64,000 bases of DNA from Brachypodium distachyon. Taxonomy: Eukaryota > Streptophyta > Magnoliopsida > Poales > Poaceae. How positions within the stretch are numbered: the first letter of the stretch is position 1; each line of letters starts with the position of its first letter. Below are positions 47,783 to 59,100 of the stretch, piece by piece. A program made the position numbers and the translations under genes. The stretch lies in the NCBI RefSeq assembly GCF_000005505.3, contig NC_016133.3, positions 36,170,737-36,234,736 of the forward strand, read 5' to 3'. The notes beneath the pieces were generated by a model. The model was given only the letters and a program-made list of their open reading frames with translations, made no database searches and had not been told where the DNA came from.

Positions 47783-48511
47783 CAGTGGCGGATCTAGGAA
47801 TTCAACAGTGGGGGTGCCATGCTTAATATCTATTAAAAAAATGTCGCATTCAAACATTGCAAATTTAACACACAAATTAAAACTTGTTATAATTACAATA
47901 CAAGTAGTTTAATACAGTCACGGACAATAGCAATTGCAATAAAAAGGTTCAAAATGTGGGAAAAGCCGATTTAAAACTTTAAGTTTAAAATACTCTACAT
48001 GTTTTTAGCGCCATGAAAACCTTGACTACATTGTCACCGGTTACTTCCATGAAGATATCTTGCTCAAGAACCAAGCAATTATTCAACTATGGATCACCAG
48101 TACTATTTCAAAGCCGCTCAAGAAATGTGACCAAGCAATCATTCAACTATTGATCACCAGTACTATTTCAAAGCTTAATCTTCACTAGCTTCATCGCGGA
48201 ATATACTCTCTCAACACTAGCCGTCGTCCATGTCTTCGCTGGTTCTGCCGTTGTGAGGTTTCGTGTGGGGATGGGGGATCGATTGATTCCTCTGGACTCA
48301 TCGACCGGGTCGTTGCTACGTGAATGGCCCAGCTTATTTGCTTGCTGGGCTATTAGGATGGGTGTTGGCCCATAACGAATTTGTTCCTTTGATTGTTTCT
48401 GATTTATAGTTTTAATCTCAAATTATCATCTAATACACCCAGGTTAAGTGTAACTTCTATATTTTCAAAAAATCTGCATTGTTTGGACACCCCCCGCTGG
48501 ATCCGCCCCTG
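47783..48511. mobile_element. Non-autonomous hAT element (729 bp), 8-bp target duplication
   Basis: Starts CAGTGGCGGATCTAGG and ends TGGATCCGCCCCTG (inverted), flanked by perfect ATGAGTGC at 47775-47782 and 48512-48519. Eight-bp duplications and CAG-type ends mark hAT elements. It lies in the intron between exons 6 and 7 of the pseudogene. Copy 2 is empty at the same place (about 59280). No transposase domain seen. Confidence 0.92.
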
Positions 48512-49539
48512 ATGAGTGCGTGTATACAGTATCATCATAAAATATTTAAAAACGTGAAATTGAATAGGGTAATATGCAATCATTACACAGTTATAGTACT
48601 GGACTGAGTGTGCGGGAACCCCAACTACAACCCTAATTAAAAGATCTAAGTAACGAGGGAAACAAAATGCCTTTTGAGTTTTGTTCAGAAAATATATACC
48701 GTGTTCTCCGTGGCAACTAGAAACCTTCCATGTATAGAAACCCCAGCACCTCCTCCCATGACAATTCCGGCAAGTAGAGAAACCTACAACCAAATGTTGT
48801 AGCTTTTAGTAGTGTGCAATAGAGACATCAATGATTTTCTGGAGAATAAATTTCAAAGGATGAAGCTCACCTGTGGTTTGATATAAGTTGCAATGGTCTA
48901 GTTTAACAAAAATTCAGTCCGGAAAAAATCAGCACCATATTTCCAGGTATCTAATTTCAGAGAACATACAGTCAGTCAATGTCCGGAGTAACAATAAATG
49001 AATATAAATATTACTCCTATGATTGAATCCGTGCAGGAGAAAATAAAGGTGACAGAAGTAACAGCAAAAATGCTGAAGCAATCAGCTTTAGATATTCAAC
49101 TAGCGCAATACCCATCATTGCTAAGGATTAAAAATAGTTACACACTTGCACTACATGTTGAACGAAAATTTTATACTACCATTTATTGTCTTAGATCAAA
49201 TAATCTATATCCGTTCTCATCTTAACCTTTTGTGCCACTGTTGGCATGGTCTGAAGGTGATGGACCGCCGCCACCAACTGAGATCTTTATAAGAGTAAAG
49301 ATATCCTCAATGCAAGTAACGAGTACCATTATTTACAGACCGGGCAACTTCAGCAACATCACCTCTACCTTTACCCTGGAAAAGGTGGTGATTGAATCGC
49401 ATAAAGATATGATTTGTTAAAATCGGCAAAGGAAGGGATGGAGATCAATCTAAGAGAATATAACATAAGAATAGCCGGAAATGAAAAAAAAAATGATCCA
49501 AACAACAATATCAACAGCAAACTAAAGAACAACCCAAGT

Positions 49540-50410
49540 CTCCCTCTGTTTCATAATAGAGAAAAGTCTATTTTCAACCCTGATCTTTAGACAAAGTCTG
49601 AATTAGACCCAACCTTTTAATCCCTGGATTTTGAACCCTAACTTTACCGATCCCGGTTAATTAAAACCTTTAATCCCAGAAGTCGTGTTTGGCCTTTGGC
49701 GGACCAGTTTAATTGGCTTGGGCCGGGATAGTCCCAAGACGGTGTTTTCTCTTATCTCTCTTCTTTCTGGCATCGACGCTCTAGCGTATGTATAGCGTGC
49801 GACGCTGACCAGTACTTTGCAGCATGTAGAAACGACGTGATACCTTTTCCTTGCTATTTATATTATCATTTTGTCGAGTGGGCTGGCTTTGTGGATCTTC
49901 TATACTTTCGGGTCCATAAATCCGGCCATGTATAGTACAGTATGTTTACTGTAGGCATATACATAGACCATAGCTTGCATGAAGCCATGAGGCCCATGAA
50001 CTGAAGTCTATAGTTACGTGCTAGGTTGTACTTGACAGCTAAATGATCATCGAGTCTGCCAAACAGGATTCCCGGGATTAAGGGGATATTTGACCGGGAT
50101 CAGTAAGGTTAGGGTTCGAAATTCAGGGATTAAGAGGTTAGGGTCTAATTCAGACTTTATCTACAAGATCAGGGTTGAAAATAGACTTTTCTCTTCATAA
50201 TATAAAGACTATTTCGTTTCCTTTGACCAAAATTACTCCATTAACATGTAATTTATGTGATATAAAATTGATATCATTGTATTCGTATTCAGAAGTGCTT
50301 ACTTATGGTTATAATTTATACCACATGAGTCACATGTTAAAGAAGTAATTCTTGGTCAAATCCTCGGTCAAAAGAAATGAAATACGCCTTATATTTTGGA
50401 GCTGAGGGAG
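49540..50410. mobile_element. Stowaway MITE interrupted by a MULE
   Basis: Starts CTCCCTCTGTTTCATAATA (49540) and ends TATATTTTGGAGCTGAGGGAG (50410). About 227 bp without the inner element. Copy 2 lacks it (AACCCAAGTTATAAATGTG at about 60312-60330), so it was inserted after the duplication, or excised cleanly from copy 2, which is less likely. Confidence 0.85.
49559..50193. mobile_element. Non-autonomous Mutator-like element (635 bp), 9-bp target duplication
   Basis: About 120-bp terminal inverted repeats begin GAGAAAAGTCTATTTTCAAC on both strands. Perfect 9-bp duplication TTCATAATA at 49550-49558 and 50194-50202, the Mutator hallmark. It sits inside the Stowaway element at 49540-50410. No MURA transposase is encoded. 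Confidence 0.93.
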
Positions 50411-52188
50411 CTAAATGTGAAATTGTTAAAAGAAGACAATATGCCATACACTTCAAATCAGCAATGAGTACGGACGGAAAAAAATGAGTGCAAGGCTCAG
50501 AAAACAAACGATACTAGCACCATAATTGTTTGACTAAGCACAGCATTGTTACTTACAGCTCCTCGATTTTGAGAGAACTGATTGGGTGACTGTTTCACTG
50601 CGACTTTCTTATTACTCGGTAATTTCTATTTCGACTTATGTGTTAATAGACAGCATCCTAATATTCAAAGGTGAGGCCCAGGTTACAGGACCAAAAAACA
50701 AGACATCCACAAGCTACATTTAAGAACTAAATCAAATATTAAATGATAATAGACATGCAGTGGTATCCGTTACCTTCGCAATCAACAGTTTAACTGCATT
50801 TTTTTTCCTCGTAAGAATTGACACACCTCAGAAGTCCTGTAAACTGGAGGACAATAACAGAATTTTTGCCTCAGCCTTTCTAAAAGCAAGTGTGGCCACT
50901 ATTTCTACATGCTATAGTACTAGTAGAAATCATAACAAAACTCCCTTGCAGACATACCATTGCAGAGGAGAGGGCATTCAACTGCCTTGGCCTATTGAAA
51001 ATCAATGTCCGTGTACAGCCTTTTGCTTCCAACAGTACCTGGCAAATTGAGGGTGGATACAAGGCTCATTATTTATTTATTTTGAGGAAAAATGCTCGTT
51101 ATTTTGCGGTGAAATCTATTAGAGGTCCTTACATGAAAATTGAGTGCAAGATAGCATCAGGGAAAAGATGGAGATTGTAAAAGGCAATAAGTTTGACAAT
51201 ACAGCCAATTATTATATGAAACAACACAGCATTGCTTGGTCATTAAAAAGCATGCAGACCCTTGGAAGCATAGTGAGCATCCTAGAACTAGCATACACCA
51301 ATCAAAATATGTACTAGAACAGAATGAAACCCACGCAACGACGTCACAAAATGGTCCTGCGGATGTAAACAAGGTGCTTCTTGAACACTTCATTCTGACC
51401 AAGCAACCAACACTTTTATTTTTGCAGAACAGACAAGACGCATAAGCAGTCTGGAATGTTCGAGCTTGGTCAAAACTCAAAATTAGCGCCCTAATCAAAC
51501 ATGGACTAGTGATTCCAGTCTTGCCCGGACAATTTGTGATCCATCTATCCAATCAACCATTCATGTGTTAATTTATAAACACTAGGCGTTGGGCAAGCGA
51601 AAGGGGAATCGCCAAACCTATCGGAATCGACCAAACTGCAGCTACGAACCAGGGCACAGCGGCTGTAAGACAGTAGAAGCATCAAGCGTCCTTAGCCCTA
51701 ACCTAACAATTGAGCCTACGCAGTTAAAAGAGTCGAGCACGACCGAAGCAGAGCGAGAGAACGCCGATGCAATCGATAGAAGCGCCAGCAGAGCAGTAAG
51801 ACGCGGGGGTTGGGATCGTGCGATCCATAGGCAACCGATGGGTTGGGCTTGGGAGGGGAGAGGGGTAAATGAGGAGGAGGAGGAGGAAGCGGCCTACCTA
51901 ATCGGAGTCGCCGCTGGCCGGCGAGGCCATCTCGTCGGCCGTTGGAGCTCTGGAGCCTTCCGATTTTTTTTGTTTTACAATATATCTGGAGCCTTCCGCG
52001 ACGACGACGGCCGACGAGTGAGGAGAGCATGGGCAATGGATATCCATACCCGCATACCCGAGGGTTTTTACCTGTTTAAGATGGGTTTGGTAAAAACAAA
52101 TATCCGCGGATGTGTAAACGTAAGATTTTGTAGCCGACGGGTTTGGCATCTACGGGTATGGTATTCGAAGACGCGAACCCGTCTATCT

Positions 52189-53060
52189 TTTTTTTTAGAA
52201 TAATCTATAACTTTATTTAAACACGAGAACCATTATAGGTACAATGCTTTGGATCATTGATTCTAGAAACTACTTCCTCCGTTCCATAATTCTTGTCTCA
52301 AATTTGTCCAAAAATGGATGTATCTATTCCTAAAAAGCGTCTAGATACATGTAATATTTCGACAAGAATTATGTAACGGAGGGAGTACAAGATAACTCTT
52401 ATAATTAAGAATTACAATGAAATCTCTTAAGAACACATTTTTTGTGATTTCATACTTTGCAACATGAAATTCTGCTAAGGCTTCAACATAGAGATTGCGA
52501 TCAGACTGTAGCAGCAACATCGTTATTGGTATACCTGCACGAACTTGACTACCTTCAAATGTTTCGAAAAGCCCCTTGAGTCACTCATCCAAAAAGATGA
52601 GAAGCCATGAGCGTTGAACGTACTTGGCCGGGGATGATCCCCTAAACGTGCAGGTCGTCGAAACGCAAGATCTTCATCAGAACGTCAAAGAAGTATTCCA
52701 AAATTACAAAAGATAAAACCAACAAAAGCATCATGAACGGATCTGTGAGTACACAAACCCAAGATCCACAAGATCGGTACACTAAACCCACGGGGATTAA
52801 AAATCTCTGACTCCTTAGCAACGCCCGTTGAGGCACCACCACAGCAGAGGAAGAACTAGAGTACCTTTATTCACGACGGCATTGCAACCTCCGCCATTGT
52901 GTTGCCGATCGAAACCAAATACTTCTGGATAATCTTAAGAGGAACCGAGGTTCCCTGCACCTCGCAGCGCCAGTACGGTGGCCGGAGGCAAGGGGAACGC
53001 TAAATCTTCGACGGTGACGGCTAGGGCAGAGCTCTCGTGGAAAACCTAATCTTTCTGTGT
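52189..53060 (-). mobile_element. Poly-A retroposon, copy B (872 bp with an inserted MITE)
   Basis: Reverse-oriented relative of 9068-9892. The A-run is on the minus strand (plus TTTTTTTT at 52188-52196) and AATAAA precedes it at the same distance. Flanked by the 12-bp direct repeat ACCCGTCTATCT (52177-52188 and 53061-53072). Shared blocks include TTCCTCTGCTGTGGTGGTGC, GCCTCAACGGGCGTTGCT and GTTGAAGCCT.AGCAGAATT. No conserved open frame. Confidence 0.85.
52273..52385. mobile_element. Stowaway MITE (113 bp) inside retroposon copy B
   Basis: CTTCCTCCGTTCCATAATTC and complement GAATTATGTAACGGAGGGAG, TA on both sides (52271-52272 and 52386-52387). Copy A has no insertion at this place. Confidence 0.92.
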
Positions 53061-53329
53061 ACCCGTCTATCTGTGTAACTGCACCTACAGTTGTTAGTGC
53101 CTAGTACAAGAAGCCCATTAACCCCTGTCTAAGACCCAACTCCGGATGCCCAAGCCCAACCCAATATCCTTTGACTGGCACGTATATGCTGAAATAATGT
53201 TGTTTTGCGTTTTCAGCGGGTCAGGTATAAATACCCGCGGGTACTCCTTATCCGTCATGGGTCGCGGGTATGGTAAAATTTTATACCCAACCACGGGTAC
53301 ACCACTACCTTATGGTAGACATTTGCCTG

Positions 53330-54152
53330 TACTATGATAGCCGTACTTTGCTCAAATGTAGTTAATTTTGATTTTTAACCGCATTTTTAGCACTTCAACC
53401 GCAGATTTTGTCAATAAAGTACGTCAAATACTTTTGTCAACGCGAATATATTCAACACTTTTAAAATGCCACGAATATAAATTGACGCACTTTGGAATGC
53501 GTCCGATTATCTACCGTAACGTAGTGCGTGTTCGTCGAGGACGGTTGAGCTCTACTTGTACCTGACGAGGCCGGATGCCATCCATCCGTAGAGGAGAATG
53601 AGCAGAGCGACAATATTTGGAGACTGGAGCAACATGGGTGATAGGCCCATATCGCAGCGTGGGCCTACAATCGCATCTTTGTGGGCCCAGGCTAGGGACG
53701 GGCCAAAATTACACGAAGTAGGTCACCTGTCGGGGAAAAAAATTAGCCAGACCAACATAGGCCTGGCCGGATGTCGTTGCCGGGACGGGCTCGAGCGTGC
53801 CAAAAGATTTTACGTTAAGCCCGGCCCAAAAGCTCGGCCCGGCACATTTTTATCTCTATGAGGCCAAACTCGGGCTTGTATTTCAACATTTTTCGTTGGG
53901 CAGGGCCGGGGTCGGGCCAGGAAATTTGGCCCCTCAGCCCCGACCAGGCCAGGGCTGAGACTTGAAAAGGATGTATAGCGTCGAGCTACTGTATTTTTTT
54001 TAGATTTGATAAAAATCTACATAAATTCGATAAACAAATCCTTTATCAAAACATATAGAATTTTTTTTGATGATTCCTAGGTTTCAAGAAGCCCACCTTA
54101 GGTGAAACATAAATATTTCATCATAATTTGATGCTCGTTTATGCGTTGCACA
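53330..54152. other. Intergenic, repeat-derived
   Basis: Includes a GGCCCGGCC-rich patch (53750-53960) typical of degraded grass DNA elements. No gene. Confidence 0.4.
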
Positions 54153-54630
54153 CATAGTTTTAAAAACCGGACCGGACAGCCTGTTGAACCAGAAAAAACC
54201 CGGAACATGAGACATTGTCGGTTTGTTACGCGCACGGACCGCCCCCGCCCCCGAGCATGAAAAACCGATAGGTTTTCATAAACCGGAGGACCAGACTTTG
54301 TGGAAAAACGGACGAACTGGCCGGTTTTTATGTTACCCCTTGTTAGATTTATTTTTATGTGAAAAATGCAACAGTAACTTTGGAAACGGAAGGAGATGAT
54401 GCTATCTCTAGTTTTTCCGGTCGATCTCGATCCACTCCATGAAATTATAATGTGAATTATTATTCATATTGCCAAGTCTAAATTTTGCAGTATACATTCT
54501 AATCTGTTTATTGCAGTATTTATGAACAAAAGTACACCATTTTATATCTTAAAATACCGGACAATGACCGGTAAAATCCGAAACCGACAGCCTCGTCGGG
54601 TTGATCGCCGGCCCGGTTTTTAAAACTATG
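54153..54630. mobile_element. Probable hAT-like MITE (478 bp)
   Basis: Left CATAGTTTTAAAAACCGG and right end, minus strand, CATAGTTTTAAAAACCGG are identical over 18 bp and continue imperfectly. Flanks GTTGCACA (54145-54152) and GTTGCATA (54631-54638) are an 8-bp duplication with one mismatch. Confidence 0.8.
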
Positions 54631-55128
54631 GTTGCATATACAAACTCAAGTAACACAAAACAAATCATATGAAAGTAACCATCCATCCCAAAAATTGGAT
54701 TATTCTGTGGATGCTCTCTAAGAGTGTGATAAACCTATTACATGTGTAGAAAAATTAGTTAAATATTTATTGAAAACCTTATGCGCTGAGTATAAATTAA
54801 ATTCATAGCTAGGTAACATAAAACATTATGTAATTGTGAACATTTGACCTAAATTGAATTTAGGTTCAGTATAATCTAGTACTCCCTCTGACCATAATTA
54901 CTTGTCGCAGATTCACCATAATTTTTGGATGAGTATTTTACTTTCTTGCGATTTGTTTATTGCGTCGTACTTTTGGAAGGTGGGAGTTAATCCGAACACA
55001 CATCGGCCACCGAAAGAAATCCGTTCCGTCGGCAAGGTCGGTGAAAAATTTATGGCTTCGACAGGGCGATGACGGACTCCGACTAGGACTAGAACTGGTG
55101 CGCCACAGGCCCACGCGCAAGACCTCAG

Positions 55129-55138
55129 TATATATATA
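55129..55138 (+). promoter_or_regulatory. TATA box of the RING gene
   Basis: TATATATATA about 90 bp before the ATG at 55228; spacing gives a short leader of about 60 nt. Confidence 0.6.
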
Positions 55139-55227
55139 GATACCCTCCAGGCCAGCATCCTTCGCAACCCCAAATCACGACCGAATTGCCTCGCAAAATT
55201 AGAGCAAGCGATCTGTTATCGAGGAGC

Positions 55228-55716
55228 ATGTCGGCCGCCATTAGCAGCCCTCTGGTGGTGGAGACGGCGTCACCTGGTGTCGACGCCGACGGCGATGATG
55301 CCATCAGGAACACGGCTCGTGCTATCTACCGTGCGGCGATGGAAATGTTTGGCCCAGAAGCGTCGAGGCGCGTTTTTGAAGATATGGAGACGGAGTTGAT
55401 GCTTCTTGATGATTCCGACGACGACGAACCAACGGCGCCGCTCCGGCCGGTCGTCGTCGACCCCACATCGGCCACGGCGGTCGCAAATCTCCGGCGGGTG
55501 AAATTCGAGGACGGCGCTCGCAGCAGCAGCGCGGAGGGGTGCGCCATCTGCCTCCAGGACTACAAGGAGGGCGACGAGCTGACCGAGATGCCGTGCTCGG
55601 GCGGGCACAGATTCCACCGGCAGTGCATCCTCGAGTGGTTGGCCCGTCGACGTTCCTGCCCGCTCTGCCGCCATCTGCTGCCCGGCCAGGAGCGAGATAC
55701 ACCAATGTTACTTTGA
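55228..55716 (+). CDS. RING-H2 finger protein, probable E3 ubiquitin ligase, 162 aa, intronless
   Basis: The C-terminal RING-H2 finger spans residues 105-147: C105-x2-C108-x14-C123-x3-H127-x2-H130-x2-C133-x10-C144-x2-C147, with W at EWLA and P in CPLC, the E2-contact features of active RING fingers. C3 and H4 are three residues apart (CSGGH), two more than in most plant RING-H2 proteins. The N-terminal 100 residues are Ala/Asp-rich with an acidic DDSDDDE patch and have no membrane segment or signal peptide, so a soluble ligase is likely. The ATG at 55228 was chosen: the frame is open further upstream only through a TTG, and a TATA box lies about 90 bp before this ATG. The gene is single-exon, like many lineage-expanded grass RING genes, and sits between the two hydrolase copies in the opposite orientation. 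Substrate unknown. Confidence 0.85.
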   Translation: MSAAISSPLVVETASPGVDADGDDAIRNTARAIYRAAMEMFGPEASRRVFEDMETELMLLDDSDDDEPTAPLRPVVVDPTSATAVANLRRVKFEDGARSSSAEGCAICLQDYKEGDELTEMPCSGGHRFHRQCILEWLARRRSCPLCRHLLPGQERDTPMLL

Positions 55717-56166
55717 CTTGCTTGTATGTTTGACATGGCGCGGCTTGTAATGTATGGAAAACAGTACTATAATGAACAAAAGGATATATTGGGTTGCAAA
55801 GCTTATTCCATGAATCATGCATGTGGCCATAAGCCATTGCTGAAATGACGGGTGCCAAAGGAGCTGTTAATGTGATCTTGCTCCTTCAATAAGAATCTGA
55901 TGATACCCAGAGTATGCAACCAGAAAACACAAAAGCTCGCAACCGGCAGTGGAATCAACCACCTGGTCGATGCAAGGCTGAGCGAATGAATCCTTCGGAC
56001 ATGCTTTATTCAGACCTGTGTTTTTCTTTTGTAGCAATACAAGTGAATTTACAATGCGTATTTCATATTTATTTCAAGTTGTCTCAGATTGGAGATGATA
56101 TGTTACTAGGTATTGATCATGGTCCACTCATCCAGTCTTGGTGAATCCTCCACATAAAACTCTCAA

Positions 56167-59100
56167 TCAAAGCTTGGGAACAATTCTTCTCCCTTGAAAA
56201 CGTCTGGCGGGTAGGTTCAAATCTTCCCACTGTGGGTCATCAACCTTGGAGAAATATTTTTCAACAACCCCATCGTGCACTTGATCCAAACTTGGAGGCA
56301 TCCACTGCAATTAACAGAAGCATCAATAGAATTCATAGATTTTCTGAGAACCATTGTATATAGTATTAAGTAATATATGTGACCTTTGGGTTTCGATCTT
56401 TATCAACTAATATAGCCCTGCATCCCTGCAACAGTAATCCCATTTTAGATATATATGATCCCGGTAAACAAGACCACTGCTGAAGATGCTGATAGTACCT
56501 CAAAGAAGTCTCTGCTAAAGTCACCACGCATCACATGGCAAACCATTCTATATTCTCGGCGCAAGCATTCGCCAACAGTTTGCAGTCTTCCTTCTCTTAT
56601 CTGAAACGATAATCACAGAAAGAAAAAAAGTGAGTCAATATAGGATTGGGACATGCATGACAACTCACTTAGTTTGACATCTTCATGACAAAGACAACAA
56701 ACTTGTTTTAAGGTATTGCACCCACATAATTGTCTCCGGATCCGCCACTGGACATACTTACAAAACTACTACCTTCGATCAATACAGATATTCAGTACAT
56801 GAAACCATATCAATCAACCATTAACTACTATCGAATAACACAGCATGCCAAGATAATAAGACAATTGACTTGCAGTATATGGATTGATTGATGATAATGT
56901 TTTGGAAGTGTCTGAAAGATACCGATGCGAGAGAGATTTTCAGACTAGTTGGAGAAGCCTTCCGCAATGATCGGATTGCAGCAGTTACCCATTCATCAGT
57001 CGCACTTGCAGCTTCTTGTTCCTGACATGATAGATCCAAATTTAGTAGGACATACACGTAAACTCATAGAAAGCCACAATTAATTCCAGGAGAACTCACA
57101 AGAGCAGATACGATTTCTTCGACTGTTCTTTTCGAAAAGCATTTGTTGATGATTTCCAGTCTTGGAGCACAAAAGGAATGGAAGCAACAACAAGAGGAAT
57201 CAGGCATAATTGATCCAAGCATCAGTACAAAGATTTAATTACAAGGAAAAATGGACTCTGGCTAGTATATAGATGATGGGTCACTGGGCCTTAGTACAAA
57301 CTTTAAACACAATAACAAATCAAGTGTAAACGATCACTTCAGGTTATTCATGCATTGCTAGTTTACATCAGCTGGAACAGAATGTTAGGAAGTATTATGG
57401 ACAAGCAAGCTGTCATATTGCAGAACTTATAATAAATGACAAATTAGAAAAACTGGATTTTTTTAGCAAGACATAATTCGTGTGAGAATTTTCATATGAC
57501 ACCGCGCACAAGAAAATGGCAATGATATCTTGTCAGAGCCAACCCTATGACATCTCGCATGCATGCAAGGGACAGCATGTGTAGAACAACTTCTCTGTTC
57601 TGGAATATAAACTCCACATGCATGAATAGATAATGACAATACAATTGCCCTCTTACCTATTCAGAGTACTGCTTTCTTTTATGGATGGCTGTTGTGAAAA
57701 TTGATCGATAATTCCACATATTTCAAACGGGTCAGAAGTGTCCATCTTTTTAAGCGATTCTTCAAGCAGTGACATCCTCTGGAAAAAAATTGAGAACTTG
57801 CAGAAGTTACATCAACAACGCTAGCAAAGTGTGTGCTAGCATAGTATTGCAAATCTAGACTACAAATATAGGAATGAAAATCATAACTGAAAACATGTAA
57901 CGAAAAAATGCATGTTCATATGTTGCTCAACTTTCCAAGGGCGCAAGGAACAAGCACATGATGATGCACAGAACATCAATTTTAAATCATCAGAAAACTT
58001 ACATTCAAATGGACAAAATGAGTTGCCAGGCCACATGCAAGCATTTCCGCACCATCTAACCTTGCACCAGTAAGGCCAACATATTCTCCTGGAGAATGCC
58101 ATTAACAGTTTAGTGAAAAATACCAACATATTTCTCCTGGAGAAAGACGTCATTAACAGTTTAGTGAAAAACTGTCTCCCAGGATAGTTCTACAAAATCA
58201 ACCAAACAGCACATATAGCCAATTGAGTGACAGACAATGACAAATGACCCCCGACTTATGCTGAACTGACTAACATTAGAGAACTGTGAAATTAAGTAGA
58301 TTTCAGAATTTTGGTATTCCCTCCGTCCAACAAAAGATGTCTCAAGTTTGTCAAAATTTGGATGTATCTAGACATGACTCTTACTGTATAGATGCATTCA
58401 AATTTAGTCAAAGTTGAGACATCCTTTGTTGGACGGAGGAAGTACATATATTTTCACAACCATGCAGCATTAAGATAATTTTAGTTTTCTATGTGAAAAA
58501 CTTTAGACTGAGGACCAGGGAAATTAAAGAGATCCAGAATTTTATTTTTCTACAAATGACTACCTGAAGCATACTCTTTTCAAAACTTGATAGGTGAATT
58601 TCATTAGAAGCACCACTGATCAAAATCAAATAAGCACAACTGTCCATGGATAGCACCACCAATAGAGTTATTTTACGGATAACCAATGAAAATTACTGGG
58701 GAATGTAAAGAAAATTTAATACAGCAGTAGATAATTTTTTTTACTAATAGCAGAGCAAGTTTGTATGGTTATTGGTGAAAAATAAATTGAAAACTGAAGA
58801 TATGAGAGAAAAGGTCACCATAGAACCCAGGTAGTCTAGAAAGAAAATAAGAAGCCCCTATATCTGGAAAGAGTCCCAATGCTGTTTCTGGCATTGCAAA
58901 AACCTGCATAGGCATTTCAATAGGTGAACTCAAATTTTGGTGCATACAAACATGCTGGTTATCCATAAAAAGGAATCAAGCAAGCTCTCTTCCTACTAAG
59001 TACAACAGCTGCAAGCTCAGACAGAGCCTGCATAAGTGGCAAGTTGACTACATGATTACCGACCTAACTGTGAGACCCGACAAACAAGATCTCACCTTAA

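Larger units (their letters stand above)
43709..51930 (-). pseudogene. 3-hydroxyisobutyryl-CoA hydrolase pseudogene (tandem copy 1)
   Basis: All 14 exons of the intact neighbour can be found: 51930-51898, 51038-50958, 50843-50774, 49375-49327, 48950-48871, 48783-48700, about 47403-47325, 46721-46636, 46406-46285, 45774-45715, 45635-45536, 44102-44003, 43952-43911, and 43848 to about 43709. Lesions relative to copy 2: last codon of exon 1 is TAG (CAG in copy 2); +1 A in exon 3 leading to a stop; a 15-bp in-frame deletion in exon 4 removing the AFCAG of the oxyanion-hole motif; AAC-TAG stop in exon 5; acceptor CAG changed to CAT plus deletions in exon 7; 1-bp loss at the end of exon 10; GAA-TAG stop and +1 in exon 11; 2-bp loss in exon 12; +2 in exon 14. 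Exons 2, 6, 8, 9 and 13 remain open. Not a functional enzyme gene; a non-coding transcript is possible. Confidence 0.95.
43550..52010. repeat. Segmental duplication, copy 1 (carries the pseudogene)
   Basis: Matches 56020-61960 over exons, introns and both flanks in the same orientation. It includes the 3' flank block ACAATGCGTATTTCATATTT (43591 and 56052) and the 5' flank block GACGCGGGGGTTGGGATCG. Size differences are due mainly to insertions in copy 1 (hAT, Stowaway+MULE, and about 1.1 kb at 44200-45360). Confidence 0.95.
52020..53320. mobile_element. Possible hAT-like repeat rich in CCCGCGGGT words, host of retroposon copy B
   Basis: Sequence on both sides of the retroposon is made of GGGTATNNN/CCCGCGGGTAT-type words (52040-52180 and 53215-53310), a pattern of a common low-complexity grass DNA element. 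Ends are not clearly paired. Confidence 0.35.

Noticed and set aside
43709..51930. Copy 1 as a second functional hydrolase with alternative splicing
   Set aside because: Nonsense and frameshift lesions are spread over at least eight exons and the oxyanion-hole residues are deleted; no exon skipping could restore the enzyme.
55186..55227. Longer N-terminus (176 aa) for the RING protein
   Set aside because: It would need a TTG start. The first in-frame ATG is at 55228.
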